A stretch of 25,942 nucleotides of DNA from Mnemiopsis leidyi. Taxonomy: Eukaryota > Ctenophora > Tentaculata > Lobata > Bolinopsidae. The position numbers and the translations under genes are program-made. The DNA lies in assembly GCA_000226015.1 (NCBI GenBank), contig JH157143.1, forward strand, positions 58,004-83,945, written 5' to 3'. The notes beneath the pieces are model-generated. The model did not search any database, had not been told where the DNA came from, and worked only from the letters and a program-made list of their open reading frames with translations. Below are positions 1 to 11,693 of the stretch, in pieces. How positions within the stretch are numbered: the first letter of the stretch is position 1; each line of letters opens with the position of its first letter.

Positions 1-984
<984 letters not shown>

Positions 985-1203
985 TATTTGTATCTAGTAT
1001 ATCTAGTATATCTAGTATATCTAGTGCATCTTCTATACCTAGTATATCTAGTATATCAAGTATACCTAGTATATCTAGTATATCTAGTATATCTAGTATA
1101 TCAAGTATATCTAGTATATCTAGTATATCTAGTATATTTAGTATAGCTAGTATATCAAGTATATCTAGTATATCAAGTATATCTAGTATATCAAGTATAT
1201 CTT
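985..1203. repeat. 9-bp tandem array (TATATCTAG unit)
   Basis: About 24 near-identical 9-bp units, with variants such as TATATCAAG and one TATACCTAG. The unit contains the palindrome CTAG and is almost self-complementary, so either strand could fold into many small hairpins. Confidence 0.92.
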
Positions 1204-1914
1204 GATAATAATATTTGTATAACTAGGTGTAATACTGTACGGGTTGAATAACATTAATGAGAAGAAAGTTCCCTGGTACACGGTACTGGTTGTCAAATTC
1301 CACCGCAGTTGAATGAAGGAACGAATAAAACTGTAAAAATATAGCTACACGTGTACGTCAATACAAAGTTTTTCGAATAATTTACGTATAAAGCGGGAGG
1401 AGAGCTTCTAAGTGTTGCAGTATACCTCCTGGAAGATGCAGGCTCTTTTGTTGGGACAATCTACTATGGCTAAACAACAAGTTTATAGTATTATATGTAA
1501 TAAATAAAATAAAAAATTTAGAGGAAACCGGCGCGGCATAGAATGACTTGAATTTTATGACTAAGTTTGTAATTTTGATACCGTTTAATTTTCCATATTC
1601 ATTGCTAATTGATTGCTAATTTGAAAATGTTGATTGATTTTTTCTTTTCAATTTCGTTGCAGATATTTTATCGTTAGATAGTTAAAAATAAATAAGATTA
1701 AATAATTGTTTGATGTTATGTTTTGCAGATTAAATTTTAAATAATACGTTTAATTTTGAACTTGCCAATTTTTATAGTGTGATCATGTCCTACGCTTAAA
1801 GGATGAAATGTTACTTATACTTCGTACTAACGAGATCGTATCACTTATACTCAACTCAGTCATAAATTTTTTTTAGATAAAAAACTATGATCTGCGAATC
1901 AATATGTTAACTAT
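1204..1914. other. AT-rich stretch, nothing recognised
   Basis: Very AT-rich sequence with no convincing coding frame, splice-flanked exon or RNA gene on either strand. Confidence 0.5.
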
Positions 1915-1916
1915 TA

Positions 1917-2103
1917 CAGTAAAACCTCTATTTACCGGGCCTCTCGGGGGAAGGGGAGAAGGCCCGGTAAATCGAGGGACACGATAAATAGAGGCACGGT
2001 AAATAGAGGTTTCACTGTATTGAGAAACATTGGGGAAAGGAGAGAAGGCCCGGTAAATCGAGGGACACGGTAAATAGAGGAACGATAAATAAAGGATTTA
2101 CTG
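1917..2103. mobile_element. pogo/Tigger-like MITE, partly duplicated internally
   Basis: The element starts CAGTAAAACCTCTATTTACC and its right end reads GGATTTACTG, each flanked by TA, as expected for Tc1/mariner/pogo insertions. A second, better-matching right end (GGTAAATAGAGGTTTCACTG) closes a 101-bp inner copy at 2017. The block around AAGGCCCGGTAAATCGAGGG occurs twice, so the 3' half appears duplicated in tandem. It has no coding capacity. The CGGTAAATnGAGG wording resembles the termini of the larger element at 16479-17108. Confidence 0.75.
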
Positions 2104-2105
2104 TA

Positions 2106-3691
2106 TATGATATATCTTTTTATATCTTCAGGAGTTCTTGGCTCAGTGTACGTGTGCTCCCTGTGAAGAAGGTGCGTGAGTGAGACTACCAGCATACATG
2201 TGTCTGTGTTTAAGTCTGTGCGTCTGTGTGTGTGTCTGTATATATGTCTGTGTGTACGAGTCTGTGTGATGTGGTTTGCAAATTCGTGTCACTGTAAAAG
2301 AAATATTAACGTTTTCGGAATAATCGTAGGAAATTAGGATCAAACACTGACATAAAACGTATTAAAATGCAGTTAATCTAATTTCAATCTAACTGAAGTC
2401 GGTTGTGTTTAAATATCAAATTCCATTCTTTAGAACCGCAGAAATTCAAACTCTGTGAAACAAGACTGTAAATTACTCTGCAATTTTTCGTGACCAAAAG
2501 TCCGACAAATTCAACATAATGGTCTCCGGTTTCAGCCTGTTATGACACTTTTGCAACTAACTACCGATTGCCTTGCAATGGTCAAATTATCAGCCAATAG
2601 ACAGAACGAGAAACTAAATCTATAGTCTGTCTAATTAGTTATGTTCTAACCGAACAGCAGGGAATTTAAATTTTTAAAGAAATTCTTTCTCGTCTTTTGG
2701 CGGTACACGTTACGCGGATCACGCGCATAAGATAACATATGTTAGTAGCCAATAGCTAGTACACCTAAATATATCATTTAAACATAGTGAATGTAGTCAT
2801 TGACTACTACATACTAGAGTAACAGAAGGTTATGTCGCACGTGCATTAGTACAATGTACAATGTATATAATGTACACAAACGTACACAACATATAACACA
2901 CAACACTACATTTATCAAGGTGGACAGTGTACACAATGTACGCTTATCTACCATCCCCTCCGGAGTCACTTTAATTTGATAAACGACGGCAATATTTATT
3001 ACCTTAATTTCATTCAAGTTGGACAACCCCTTAGTCTGTTTTGGGTGCACCTCCAGCCTGTTAGTGCTACACATCTTTTACACTTGACAAAGTATTTATA
3101 TACCTGGGCCTGCTCATATTCATTGAGGGCTATGAGAGAACGTTGTTTGCTTTATGATGAATAATTATTTCAACTATTTCAATACATTCCACGATCTTTC
3201 TGAATGTAGAATATTGACATTGTTTAATGCTATAGATTTACTCAAGACTAAGCTATTCATTTCAACTGTTCCAAGAGAGCAAAAAAGGTACGAATGAGGA
3301 TGCCGAATTTTGATGCTGAGCATTCGCGGTATTTACGTCTTACTCAAACTAATAAACTCAAAATGATGAACTGGCTCTATTGTCGGAGAAGTTCTCCAGC
3401 ATTCCAGCAATAGCTGCACATAATCTTGCAACACAAAACATAAGATAATACAAGAGTAGCATCCAAACAAATAACCTAACAAATACCGACCTACAAACAA
3501 ACAACAAAACCAACTTCCCAAGAAAGTTTGTACACACTAACAACCAGGTCAAATAGATAACGAGCGTTCATTTTTCCTCCTTCTCAAACAAATAAACCCC
3601 AGTATCCATAACAACCCTGCACATTTTCAATATCTCAGGAACGCAGTTCCAAGAACAGCAAGCAGTAGCTGAAAGAGGTGATGGGGTTGAG
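2106..3691. other. Non-coding stretch with low-complexity tracts
   Basis: A CTGTGTGT/GTCTGTG-rich tract lies at about 2195-2270. Overlapping open frames on both strands at 2814-3165 and 3333-3552 have no recognisable domain. A frame ending at 3333 (minus) contains an LLLECW..SP string reminiscent of a kinase subdomain XI, but nothing else of a kinase is present, so it is treated as chance. No gene is called. Confidence 0.45.
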
Positions 3692-3708
3692 CCCCCCCCC
3701 CCCCCCCC
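3692..3708. repeat. Poly-C tract (C17)
   Basis: Seventeen consecutive C residues on the plus strand (poly-G on the minus strand), directly beyond the stop codon of the minus-strand ankyrin gene. It would lie in the 3' UTR or 3' flank of that gene. Confidence 0.95.
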
Positions 3709-3729
3709 GGGACTGAGACAAGGGCCCCC

Positions 3730-6651
3730 TCATCTGGCTATAGGAGCTCTGTTCCTGGGTGTAAAGACTGTGGCAGGGTACTTTGATACTGTCTCCAGGA
3801 CATCGTCTTCTCCTTTCGTTAGCATGTGGTTTATCATGTCCTGAATGTTTTCTTGTTTTGTTCTCGTTTACAGTTTCAATTAGAGAGTTGAGGAATTATT
3901 TATTTTAACATTGCACTGATAAACTATTTTTCAAAACCAGCAGGTAGCTATAGGGCAAGCATATTTTAAATATATCATCGAGTAAACAGCCCCCTGCAGC
4001 CTGCACTCAGTAATTGTAATTAGAGCTCGGACCTATCACACTTCATAAACAGTTGATCAATGTTTTAAAAAATGATATGTTAAGAAGTTAACATGATATG
4101 CTTTAATTGGGCGTAATTAAAACATTCTAAAGAACTCAGTAACGCCGTTAATCTGAATATTTGATCGATGAACGACGCGGACGGCAGCACTTACCAAATC
4201 TTTTTGATCCACGTTCTTGACATTCTCCTGCATGTCTTTGACAACTGCCAATCTAACGAAAGGCGATGTTTGATTCGGGAATGGTTTTAAATGTCAGCAT
4301 GAATTGCAACCGAGAGTGATAAAAAGTTAAATTTAAAACCAGCTGGTTTGATGTGGCTTACATTTCTTTGTCTAAGCTAAAGACCTACAGTCCCTAAACA
4401 CAATCATAATTGGGATAAAATGGAGAGTTTCAAGCAATATCGTCATATTTTTCCCGGACGTAATAATCCCGATTAAGGTACTAGACCAATTGTATGTACA
4501 TTTCTATTTTAGGTCTAAGACAGAGATCTACAATATCTGAACTTACCTAGAAAAATTGTATATACATTTCTATTTAAGGTCTAAGCCAGAGATCTACAAT
4601 ATCTGAACTTACCTAGACAAATTGTATATACATTTCTATTTTAGGTCTAAGCCAGAGATCTACAATATCTGAACTTACCTAGACAAATTGTATATACATT
4701 TCTATTGTAGGTCTAAGCCAGAGATCTACAATATCTTAACTTACCTAGACAAGTTGTAGAGGCTAGGAATGTTGCTAGAGAGGTCTATCAGCTCGATACT
4801 TTCTTCTACTGTTAGACTTGTTGTTATCGCGTCGTAAGCCCACTGAGGAATGTTCCGTCCAGTCACCAGAAGTCTGAGAGAATAACTAACTAATTTACTG
4901 AGTTACTAAGTTACTAAGTTGCCAAGTTACTTAGTTACTAAGTAACAACGATTTTTCGATGGTCAAAAAATTGACGTGATGTGTACGGGCGGTTGTCCAA
5001 ATTATGCCCTACTAATTAATTATTGGCATGAGATGAAAACTTGAAACAATATTTATCGGCTCAGTTGTATTGAAACAACTGTCATTTCTAAAACTCTCTG
5101 TTCAGTGTTCAAATCACGGCGACTAAGCATAAGCGAATAGTTTGGCGGGTTGACAGAAGAACACGCAAAAATCAACACAGGCAATGCAAGTGAAATTGAA
5201 GCAGGATACTCCGTAGTATGTTAAGAAGAACAACTGTACACGTCATGTTGTGTCTTCAACCAAACAGCCGAGTCAACCGACACTTAAAAGCAAAAAATCT
5301 AGTCATGACTTTGCTGTATTAAGCTTTTAACACCCAACAAAAGTTCCCCATATGGGAAACCATTCGTTGTACGAAATCCTTAGATGGTCACACAGGATAA
5401 ATTAAGGTGAACTGAACCGTAAAACTGATGGTTGCCATGACGACGGTTGCCATGGTAACCATCTTGACTTCCAGAACAATCTGTACTTCCAGCTGCAGCA
5501 CATGTGCGTGCGGGACTACAAGAACCACAACAACAAACTCGCGATTGTTAGGTTAATGGTCTTGGACAAAAGAAAGAAATATACCCAAGATCGCTCTCTT
5601 CCCTCTCCTACACTCTTCCTCACTCTCCCTTTGCCGTCTTTGTCCGCTATCTGAACACTAAATACGGGCCTACTTGGCCTAATTGGGCCGCCGTGATTCT
5701 TCTGACCGTATAATTGGGGTAGCTCTGTCCAGAGGCTTACTTGTAGCGTGTGTGGGTCTATTACCGGGAGTTTGTGAAGGTGATTGGTGGAAGAAAGGTC
5801 ACGTGATGATTTCCAGGCAATCTAGCGGTGGAGAATAAGCGGCTGTGTGTTGAGGTGTGATAGATGCGTGAATAGATACATGATGTATTTAAAGTATATG
5901 GTTGAATAGTCAATAACTCTATCAGAGATTGTCTTGTCAGACAATAGACTGATATTCTACGGCTAAGGGCAGACTATAAGCTATCCTAATAAAATCAAGA
6001 ACCGAAAATTAGTTTACCCCGAGGAATTTTTTAAAGAAGTAATAATTCAAATCAGTCCCACCTACTTGATGATTTCCATGTTTTTAGATTCAATCGCGAT
6101 GGACAAGGCTGACTTCCCCTTCCTGTTTTTGTGGTGAATGTCAGCGCCGTAGTGTAGCAAGAGAGCGATCACGTGCAAATTCGTGTTCCCTTGTTCTAAA
6201 GCTGCGGATATTATCTAGCCTAAATTATAGATCTTGTGAAGTATTTAAACCTGTAATTCTAGTCCACACAGCCCGTACTGCCTCTAACTGTCCAATCTAA
6301 CCGGGGCTTCGCTTTGGCAGAAAATAAAATCTGGTAGGGTTCTGTCATAAAGAAAACTTCTTCAGTTGATAATGAAATTTGGTGAAGATAAAATTAAATA
6401 ATCTCTTTTAAGCTACGAAAAATCTTCCAACTACCAACATGACAGTAGCATCTAAATAAACACTTGACAAGAAATAAACAGCAGCGAGGTTAGACACACG
6501 AAAATCTAACAAGGTGGTACCAGCAATGAGAGGGGTGTCTCCGTCCTCGTTAGCCAGGTTTACATCCGCAAACTTGGAGAGGAGCACGTTCGCGCAGACC
6601 AACTTGTTCTGGGTGTCGCCGCTAGAGGTTGCTGCTCGCGCCATTAACACA
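3730..6651 (-). CDS. Ankyrin-repeat protein, 3' exons (partial, spliced)
   Basis: Five exons on the minus strand join in one frame: 6651-6521, 6201-6066, 4873-4745, 4252-4195 and 3840-3730 (stop TGA at 3730-3732). Introns use GT-AG, and the phases (1, 2, 2, 0) match at every join. The product is a C-terminal part of about 187 residues. Its first half is ankyrin: exon 1 has LLSKFADVN followed by EDGDTPLIA, and exon 2 continues with LLLHYGADIHHKNRKGKSAL and an NMEIIK helix that runs across the splice into LLV. The C-terminal 100 residues (exons 3-5) are helical-looking and unassigned; SLYNLSRLAV vaguely resembles a SOCS BC-box but lacks its Cys. The exon 1 donor (GTACCA) and exon 5 acceptor are weak. 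Exon 1 starts inside a repeat, so more exons lie upstream; its 5' edge could instead be about 6679. The partner and function are unknown. Confidence 0.72.
4485..4750. repeat. 66-bp tandem repeat, four copies, carrying a splice donor
   Basis: The string AGGTCTAAG recurs at 4511, 4577, 4643 and 4709, exactly 66 bp apart, within units that are nearly identical. Each unit contains ACTTACCTAG (4541, 4607, 4673, 4739), which is CTAG|GTAAGT on the minus strand. The last copy is the donor of exon 3 of the ankyrin gene; the other three lie within its intron. Confidence 0.93.
4888..4947. repeat. Short GTTACTAA-type tandem repeat
   Basis: Degenerate 8-bp units (AGTTACTA, AGTTGCCA, AGTTACTT) run in tandem for about 55 bases inside the intron just upstream of ankyrin exon 3. 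Confidence 0.7.
5446..5459. promoter_or_regulatory. X-box-like motif (RFX-type)
   Basis: GTTGCCATGGTAAC fits the RFX X-box form GTTRCC-N2-GGYAAC, and a second half-site GTTGCCATGACGAC sits 16 bp to the left. It lies in an ankyrin-gene intron, so a regulatory role is only a possibility. Confidence 0.35.
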
Positions 6652-6681
6652 CTATCATTGGGATTTGGTTTAGTAACTTAT

Positions 6682-8240
6682 AGCTGGGCGGTGTTGTCAT
6701 AAATCTTAAACTTTCAAGTTAAAGTAGTTGAATTTGTATTCGTTACACCTGTACCAAGGCTTCTACAGTTATACTGAAGGGGCTCCTGGAATTTTCTAGA
6801 TCTAAAGACAAAGAGCAGTGCCATGAGTTGAGAAAAGAGTTTCCTACTGCGAAATGGCCCATGCTATACAGCAAACAGAAACGACTCTCCCTCCTTCTCA
6901 CCAAAAACTGCTCTCTTAAATCACCACTCTCCATGAAGCACACTACCCTCTAACCTATGTATGTCCCCCTTGCGGGTTCCACTAACCTAAAGGTACACAG
7001 CTGAACAGAAGACAAAGAAGCCCTGACTGTCAGACCAGGGACCGCATCACTAGCAGCGAAATACCGATATACGTTCTCCTTAACAGTCAGTAAGCAGAAA
7101 TCCAACCTGACTGTGCCTCCTAGGTAGTAGTACGCCATACCCTACTTCTGTATCGACCCGCACATTCACTGAACCCAACCGACGTCAGGTTTAGCAGATG
7201 TTCAACACATATTCGCCCTCAGTCGCAGTCCGGTCAGCTTAGCGAGGGGTGATGCAGAAGTATACTCATAGAGCATGAATCAGAATCATCAGTCACAAAC
7301 CTGACACCGTTTCGGGGCTTTCATTGCGAGACAGTGTTCTGTTAGGCGCCCGGCCCCAGCCGTCCAACTGGTCGCAATTGGCGACTAGATAACTTATTGG
7401 CAACTCAGATGTTAAGTGAACACTGAACCCTCATGTTCCAACTTCCCTAAACTCCTTCTTCCTCGATAACATGTAGATCCACCTTGAATAATGTGCAGCC
7501 TCCTTGCCACTGTCCCTCAACAGCTTCTTCAGATACCTTCCTTTGAAGCCAACTGTCCTGGCTGCTTTTTCCAAACTTTGGGCAACCACTCGACAGTCCA
7601 CGTGGTCCTTCTTCGACCGCAAAATTGTAACAACGCCAGCCTTTACCTTGAATCTCAGCTTCTAGAAGGTTGTACCGGTCTAGCTTGTACTCATAAAGTA
7701 ATGAAAGAAAACAGCCCCCGAAAACAAATACTCTCGATTTTTTGATTTTGGAGAACTTTTGCTTTTATTAAAGGAATTTGAGTTAGTGCCCTTTCAAACT
7801 GTAGGCCTATCAATTTTAGAACATAAGTATTGGATTTTACCGTTCTTCTAAGTAACACAATGCAATTTTTAAAGTTATGATTAAATAAGGGAACTTAAAA
7901 ATGGCAGTACAACCTTCTGCCCAAATCTGTTTATAGATAAAAGGAATAAATAGCAGAAGTTAAAACAGTCACAGCATAATAGCGCTTTGAAAATACAACG
8001 TGATCCGAACATCATGTTCACAAACATTTTTCAGATTAAACGCTTGGATTTTGTAAAATAACTTCTCATAGCTTTTGATAAAAATACTTAAATCGCAATT
8101 TTGATCTAAAACAATGATAATTATAATAAATCCGTTTGGGCGGGTCAAGCAAAAAATTAACAATGAACGTTTTCAAGTGTATCAACAATAAACTGTAAAT
8201 GAACACAGTTAAATGAAAATATAGCATAAATATTAAGCAC
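6682..8240. other. Intergenic stretch with repeat debris
   Basis: Contains the SINE fragment at 6731-6808. A minus-strand frame of 63 codons at 7431-7622 is rich in Lys and Arg and looks helical, and another at 6950-7138 follows in the same orientation. Neither matches a family I recognise or has splice or promoter support; remnants of an unidentified transposable element are possible. The rest, from about 7750, is AT-rich with nothing seen. Confidence 0.4.
6731..6808 (-). mobile_element. Truncated tRNA-derived SINE (tail part)
   Basis: Shares TTACACCTGTACC, the GGGGCTCCTGGAA block and TTCTAGATCT with the copies at 10778, 10974 and 12356. Only the 3' (tail-side) portion is present; similarity is lost after about 6808. 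Confidence 0.7.
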
Positions 8241-8266
8241 TCAATCTATACTTGATTTGACCACAT

Positions 8267-8315
8267 TTTATTGACAATAAAATGCAGAAATAAATAATCG
8301 CTAGGTACTTTTATT
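8267..8315 (-). promoter_or_regulatory. Candidate poly(A) signals of the nuclear-protein gene
   Basis: AATAAA occurs on the minus strand at 8310-8315 and 8267-8272, about 150 and 190 bases after the stop codon at 8461. Their spacing suits a short 3' UTR. Confidence 0.45.
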
Positions 8316-8460
8316 ACAAAAAACAGATACTAACTACGACTTCTTTCACTACTCAATATGATATTTGCGGGAAAAAAACAAAATTTCTGCAGATTGATTT
8401 ATAATTTCACGTCGCAATTTTTTAAACAAAAACAGTCTACGTCTAAATCAATAATTTAGC

Positions 8461-10481
8461 TCAGTTATGTTCCAACAGTGCATCTGAAGCTGCGTGAAGA
8501 GCATCTGACAGGGAGGTTGGACTTTTGAACGGTTCTTTCTCAGGTGTAGCCTCTGAATTGTCATTGTTTGCTGCTGGAGTCTCCTCAGCAAATATCTCTG
8601 AAGGGAAGTCTAAGTCGGAGGAAGCATTAGAGATTTCCCCCTCGGCGGGTGGTGCTTTTTCCGCATCTTCAGTGGGAATGGAATACTTCTCATCGTCAGG
8701 CGGGTCACACTGGACACATGATATTTGGGGCTGTTCCGCTCCAGGTTCCTCGATTTTAACCTCTGTGGTCTCTTCAGCAGTTGAACTCCTTGAAGATTCC
8801 GACACAGGTGTTTTGAGTGATGGACTAGCTGAACCTTCGGATGGAATTGGAGACTTCAAGCCATTTGATTCCGTTTGGTTTGGATCGTTGGAAGTACTTT
8901 GTGGAGTGTTTGAGTCATTTGGTGGAGGACTCATGGCAGTAGGAGGTGTAGAAGCAGAAGGGGTTTCTTCAGCTGAAGATGTACTAACAGGCAAGTGAGA
9001 GAGTGGAGGAACAGGGGAGGGCGTAGAGATAGCAGGTCCAGGGCTTTGAGCATTCTTAGATTGATTAGAAGGCTGTAATCCAAGAGCACTTAGGACAGGG
9101 GAGACATCCAGCGATGAGGAGGTACTGGAGATAGGGATGGCAGAGGATACTGGCAGAGATGCCTGACTAGTGGTGGGCCCATGAGGTGAAGTCAATTCAG
9201 GAGCTAATGTTCTTCTCTGAGGTGTTGACGTGACCAAGCTTGCAGTAGAAACACTGGTAGTTTTAACAGGACTTGGACCATCAATCACTACAACTTCCAG
9301 AGATGATTTCGCTTTTTGCATCGAACTTGAACCTGGCATAGGCTTTTTGGCTATAGATAGCACAGGCTTTTTCGATATCTTATTTACTAGAGACTTTAGA
9401 GCAGATGCATTTGTTGATCCAACTGTCAAAACTGGTTTTGGATTACTGATGACTTGCAATGACTGTTGTGGTACTTTCGGAGGTGGAATATGTGGGGCTG
9501 TTTGCAGAGGAGCTGACCGAGGCTGAGTCAGCTGCAATCCACTTGAACTTGCCATCATCGATTTTGATGTGGCAGGAGCTTCAACATCGATGATGACTGG
9601 GTCATTGGTTATGTTCTTTGTCACTCGAACAACTGCGGCAGAATCGGATGTCATCCGTTGCTGTGCAAGAATTTGTGCTGTAACTGACCTAGGGCTTACA
9701 GGTTGAACGGATAATTTCCCTGCCACAGACGGAGGTGCAGTGTATGGGGTGACAGAAGGAAGGTTAGAGCCTTTAAACAAGCTTATTCCTTTCAAAAACG
9801 AATTTGAAACTGCAGGTACGTTTCTCCCTTTGGGTAGAGGGGCTTTGGAAGATGATGGGTTGGAAAACAGTTGTCGAGCAGCAGGACTTTTGTGCAGCTT
9901 GGCATTGTTTAAAGCTTGCTTTTGAGCAATATGTTTTGGAGTTGTTGGTTTGGACAGAGGACTTGGGCCAGGGGATATTGAACTTATGTCTGATGTTGCC
10001 TTCTGCAGATCGTTTGTCACCAACTTAACACATTTCTTAATTGAGTCTTGGAAGATGCTGTTTGAATCAATAGAGCCTGCAGTACGTCTCCTCTTAGCAA
10101 GGTTGGCAAGATTAGCTGCTCTGATATTGGCTGCAGACTGATTGTGTCTTTTCCTACCAGTTACACTAAAGGTTGTGCCTGAAAGGTATTGGATTATAAA
10201 CAATTAAACTATTTTGCATTTAATGATTATTCTTGAGATAGGGAATGGAAATTGAAATTTTGCAAGAAACTTATATTTCTTAGAAACATTTATCAGAGCC
10301 CTTTGTTCACTTATTCTTACCTTTACTTGAATTAAAATGAGCAGTTGCTTCTGTAACACTAGACAGGCATGATGAGAACAATCGACTAAGCTTGTCACTA
10401 GCTTTAACAGCACCAGAACTGTGGATGGTTGAAACTTCTAACTGTAGGGCTTGCTGAGTGTAACCATCTTCATGTAGCTGA
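8461..10481 (-). CDS. Ser/Pro/Thr-rich nuclear protein with SUMO motifs, last two exons (partial)
   Basis: Exon 10481-10321 (161 nt, phase 2 in, phase 1 out) splices over a 142-nt GT-AG intron to the long terminal exon 10178-8461 (stop TGA), giving about 625 residues. The short exon contains LHEDGYTQQALQLEVS, a helical segment that loosely resembles a LisH-type or TPR-like helix. The long exon opens with RKRH and KRRR about 17 residues apart (a bipartite-type NLS at roughly 10156-10080), then becomes low-complexity Ser/Pro/Thr/Ala-rich and presumably disordered, ending acidic. Two hydrophobic-acidic motifs, PVIID (near 9600) and EVVVID (near 9297), look like SUMO-interaction motifs. VKIEE (near 8760) fits the sumoylation consensus. 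This suggests a chromatin or transcription co-regulator, but I do not recognise the family. The 5' exons are not found. The first triplet of the full open frame lies in the intron, so it is not a start. Confidence 0.8.
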
Positions 10482-10777
10482 CTGAAATGTATGCCGAAAT
10501 TCAATTTATATAACAATATATTGGATATATTTTTGGCTATGAATAGTAGAAAGACAAATGACTATAATGACAAGAAAGACTGTAAGGGTGAACTGTAACC
10601 TATCATATTAAGGTGAAAATAGCAATAAACCTAATGTAGATTTTGTATACATCACCTTATCATCAGGTAATAGAGATATTTCTTCTCAGGAGAAAGTATA
10701 CGCATATTGACATATAAGCAGCTTTATACGTGCCTTGCCCTAAGGAGATACATTAGATATCAGTCAAAAATATGATT

Positions 10778-10969
10778 GAATTTGTATTTGTATTTGTTAC
10801 ACCTGTACCCTGGCTTTTACTGAAGGGGCTCCTGGAAAATTCTAGGTCTTTTAACAGAGACCCTTCTCATTTAACCCTCAATCAGAGTTTCCACGCCATT
10901 CTGCTAAGTCGACCCAAGAAGATTGCATGGGCAAATGCCCTATGTGCACTCCTCTAGGATTGGCAGATC
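10778..10969 (-). mobile_element. tRNA-derived SINE copy, head truncated
   Basis: On the minus strand the element ends in a tail built of ACAAAT units. Its body shares GGGGCTCCTGG, TTTTAACAGAGACCCTTCTC and GGCAAATGCCC with the copy at 12356. The tRNA-like head is missing beyond CTCCTCTAGGATTGGCAGAT. It lies directly against another copy. Confidence 0.8.
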
Positions 10970-10973
10970 TTTT

Positions 10974-11200
10974 TTGTGTTTTGTTACAACTGTACACAGG
11001 CTTTTGCAGTAATACTTAAGGGGCTCCTGGAAGATTCTAGATCTTTTAATGAAGACCCTTCTCATTAAACTTTCAAACACATTTTTCCGATCATTCAGCT
11101 GAGCTGACCTCCTCTAGGATTAAATCTGGAAATCAATCCCCGATCTCCACCATAAAAAGTCAAAGTAGATACCACTACACCACCAATCCTCAGCCAAGAT
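10974..11200 (-). mobile_element. tRNA-derived SINE, near full length with pol III boxes
   Basis: Read on the minus strand, the head carries TGGTGTAGTGG (11182-11172), a match to the A box, and GGGATTGATTTCC (11140-11128), a fair B box. GAGATCGGGG before the B box recalls the tRNA-Asp arm. The body is shared with the other copies and it ends in a short AAAACA-type tail. No anticodon stem forms, so it is a SINE rather than a tRNA gene. Confidence 0.8.
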
Positions 11201-11454
11201 CACTGGGCAAGCTAGATAAAGGGTGACCAACAACTTCACCCCAGTGGCATAAATTTTAAAATTGGCTAGGAATGCGAATTCACAGGCTCATTTTGGTTTT
11301 TTGCTAATTTCGCTCTCGTTCACGTGGCCTATTTCATAACAGTAACAAGTAAGATGGCCTAGTAGCGGTATGAGCAAGCATAATCAAGTAACGGGAAAAA
11401 CAGTAATAGTTAGACTGTGGAAGTAATGTTATCAAAAAAAGCTATTGGAAATGA

Positions 11455-11530
11455 TGCCCCGACTGGGCATCCAACTTGGGTCTCCTCACGCTAGAGCCGG
11501 CACCTTAACCACTGGGCCACTGGGCCACCG
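11455..11530 (-). mobile_element. Second tRNA-like SINE head
   Basis: On the minus strand TGGCCCAGTGG (11519-11509) matches the A box and ACCCAAGTTGGATGCC (about 11481-11466) is a degenerate B box at tRNA-like spacing. The anticodon region does not pair into a stem. Its body differs from the neighbouring SINE family, so it belongs to another family or is a decayed tRNA pseudogene. Confidence 0.55.
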
Positions 11531-11596
11531 CGCATGTTCTTAAAAGTAATCATTATAATCTTATACGCATAGCTACTGTAATTCAAGCCATGCGCC

Positions 11597-11626
11597 GCGC
11601 TTCCCAGAAAAAGCCCTGGGAAGCGC
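11597..11626. repeat. Perfect 11-bp inverted repeat
   Basis: GCGCTTCCCAG and CTGGGAAGCGC are separated by 8 bases. A third copy of the right arm occurs at 11675-11685. No poly-T or gene is associated; it is probably part of a repeat. Confidence 0.7.
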
Positions 11627-11693
11627 TTTCCCAGATCTATGGTTGTGGCTAGAACAAGGAATATATGGCTAGAACTGGGAAGCGCAGCTCAAC

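Noticed and set aside
985-1203. CRISPR array
   Set aside because: Units are contiguous without spacers, and the window is eukaryotic; the same applies to the arrays at 4485, 24854 and 25672.
3333-3430. Kinase C-terminal end (LLLECWRTSP)
   Set aside because: Only one short motif matches, the RP dipeptide is absent and no other kinase exon was found. An in-frame join from exon 4 is possible, but exon 3840-3730 gives a better reading.
8525-8998. 157-codon plus-strand frame (also 9230-9526, 9740-10141)
   Set aside because: Antisense shadows of the low-complexity minus-strand exon.
11455-11530. Functional tRNA gene
   Set aside because: A and B boxes are present but neither the acceptor nor the anticodon stem pairs.
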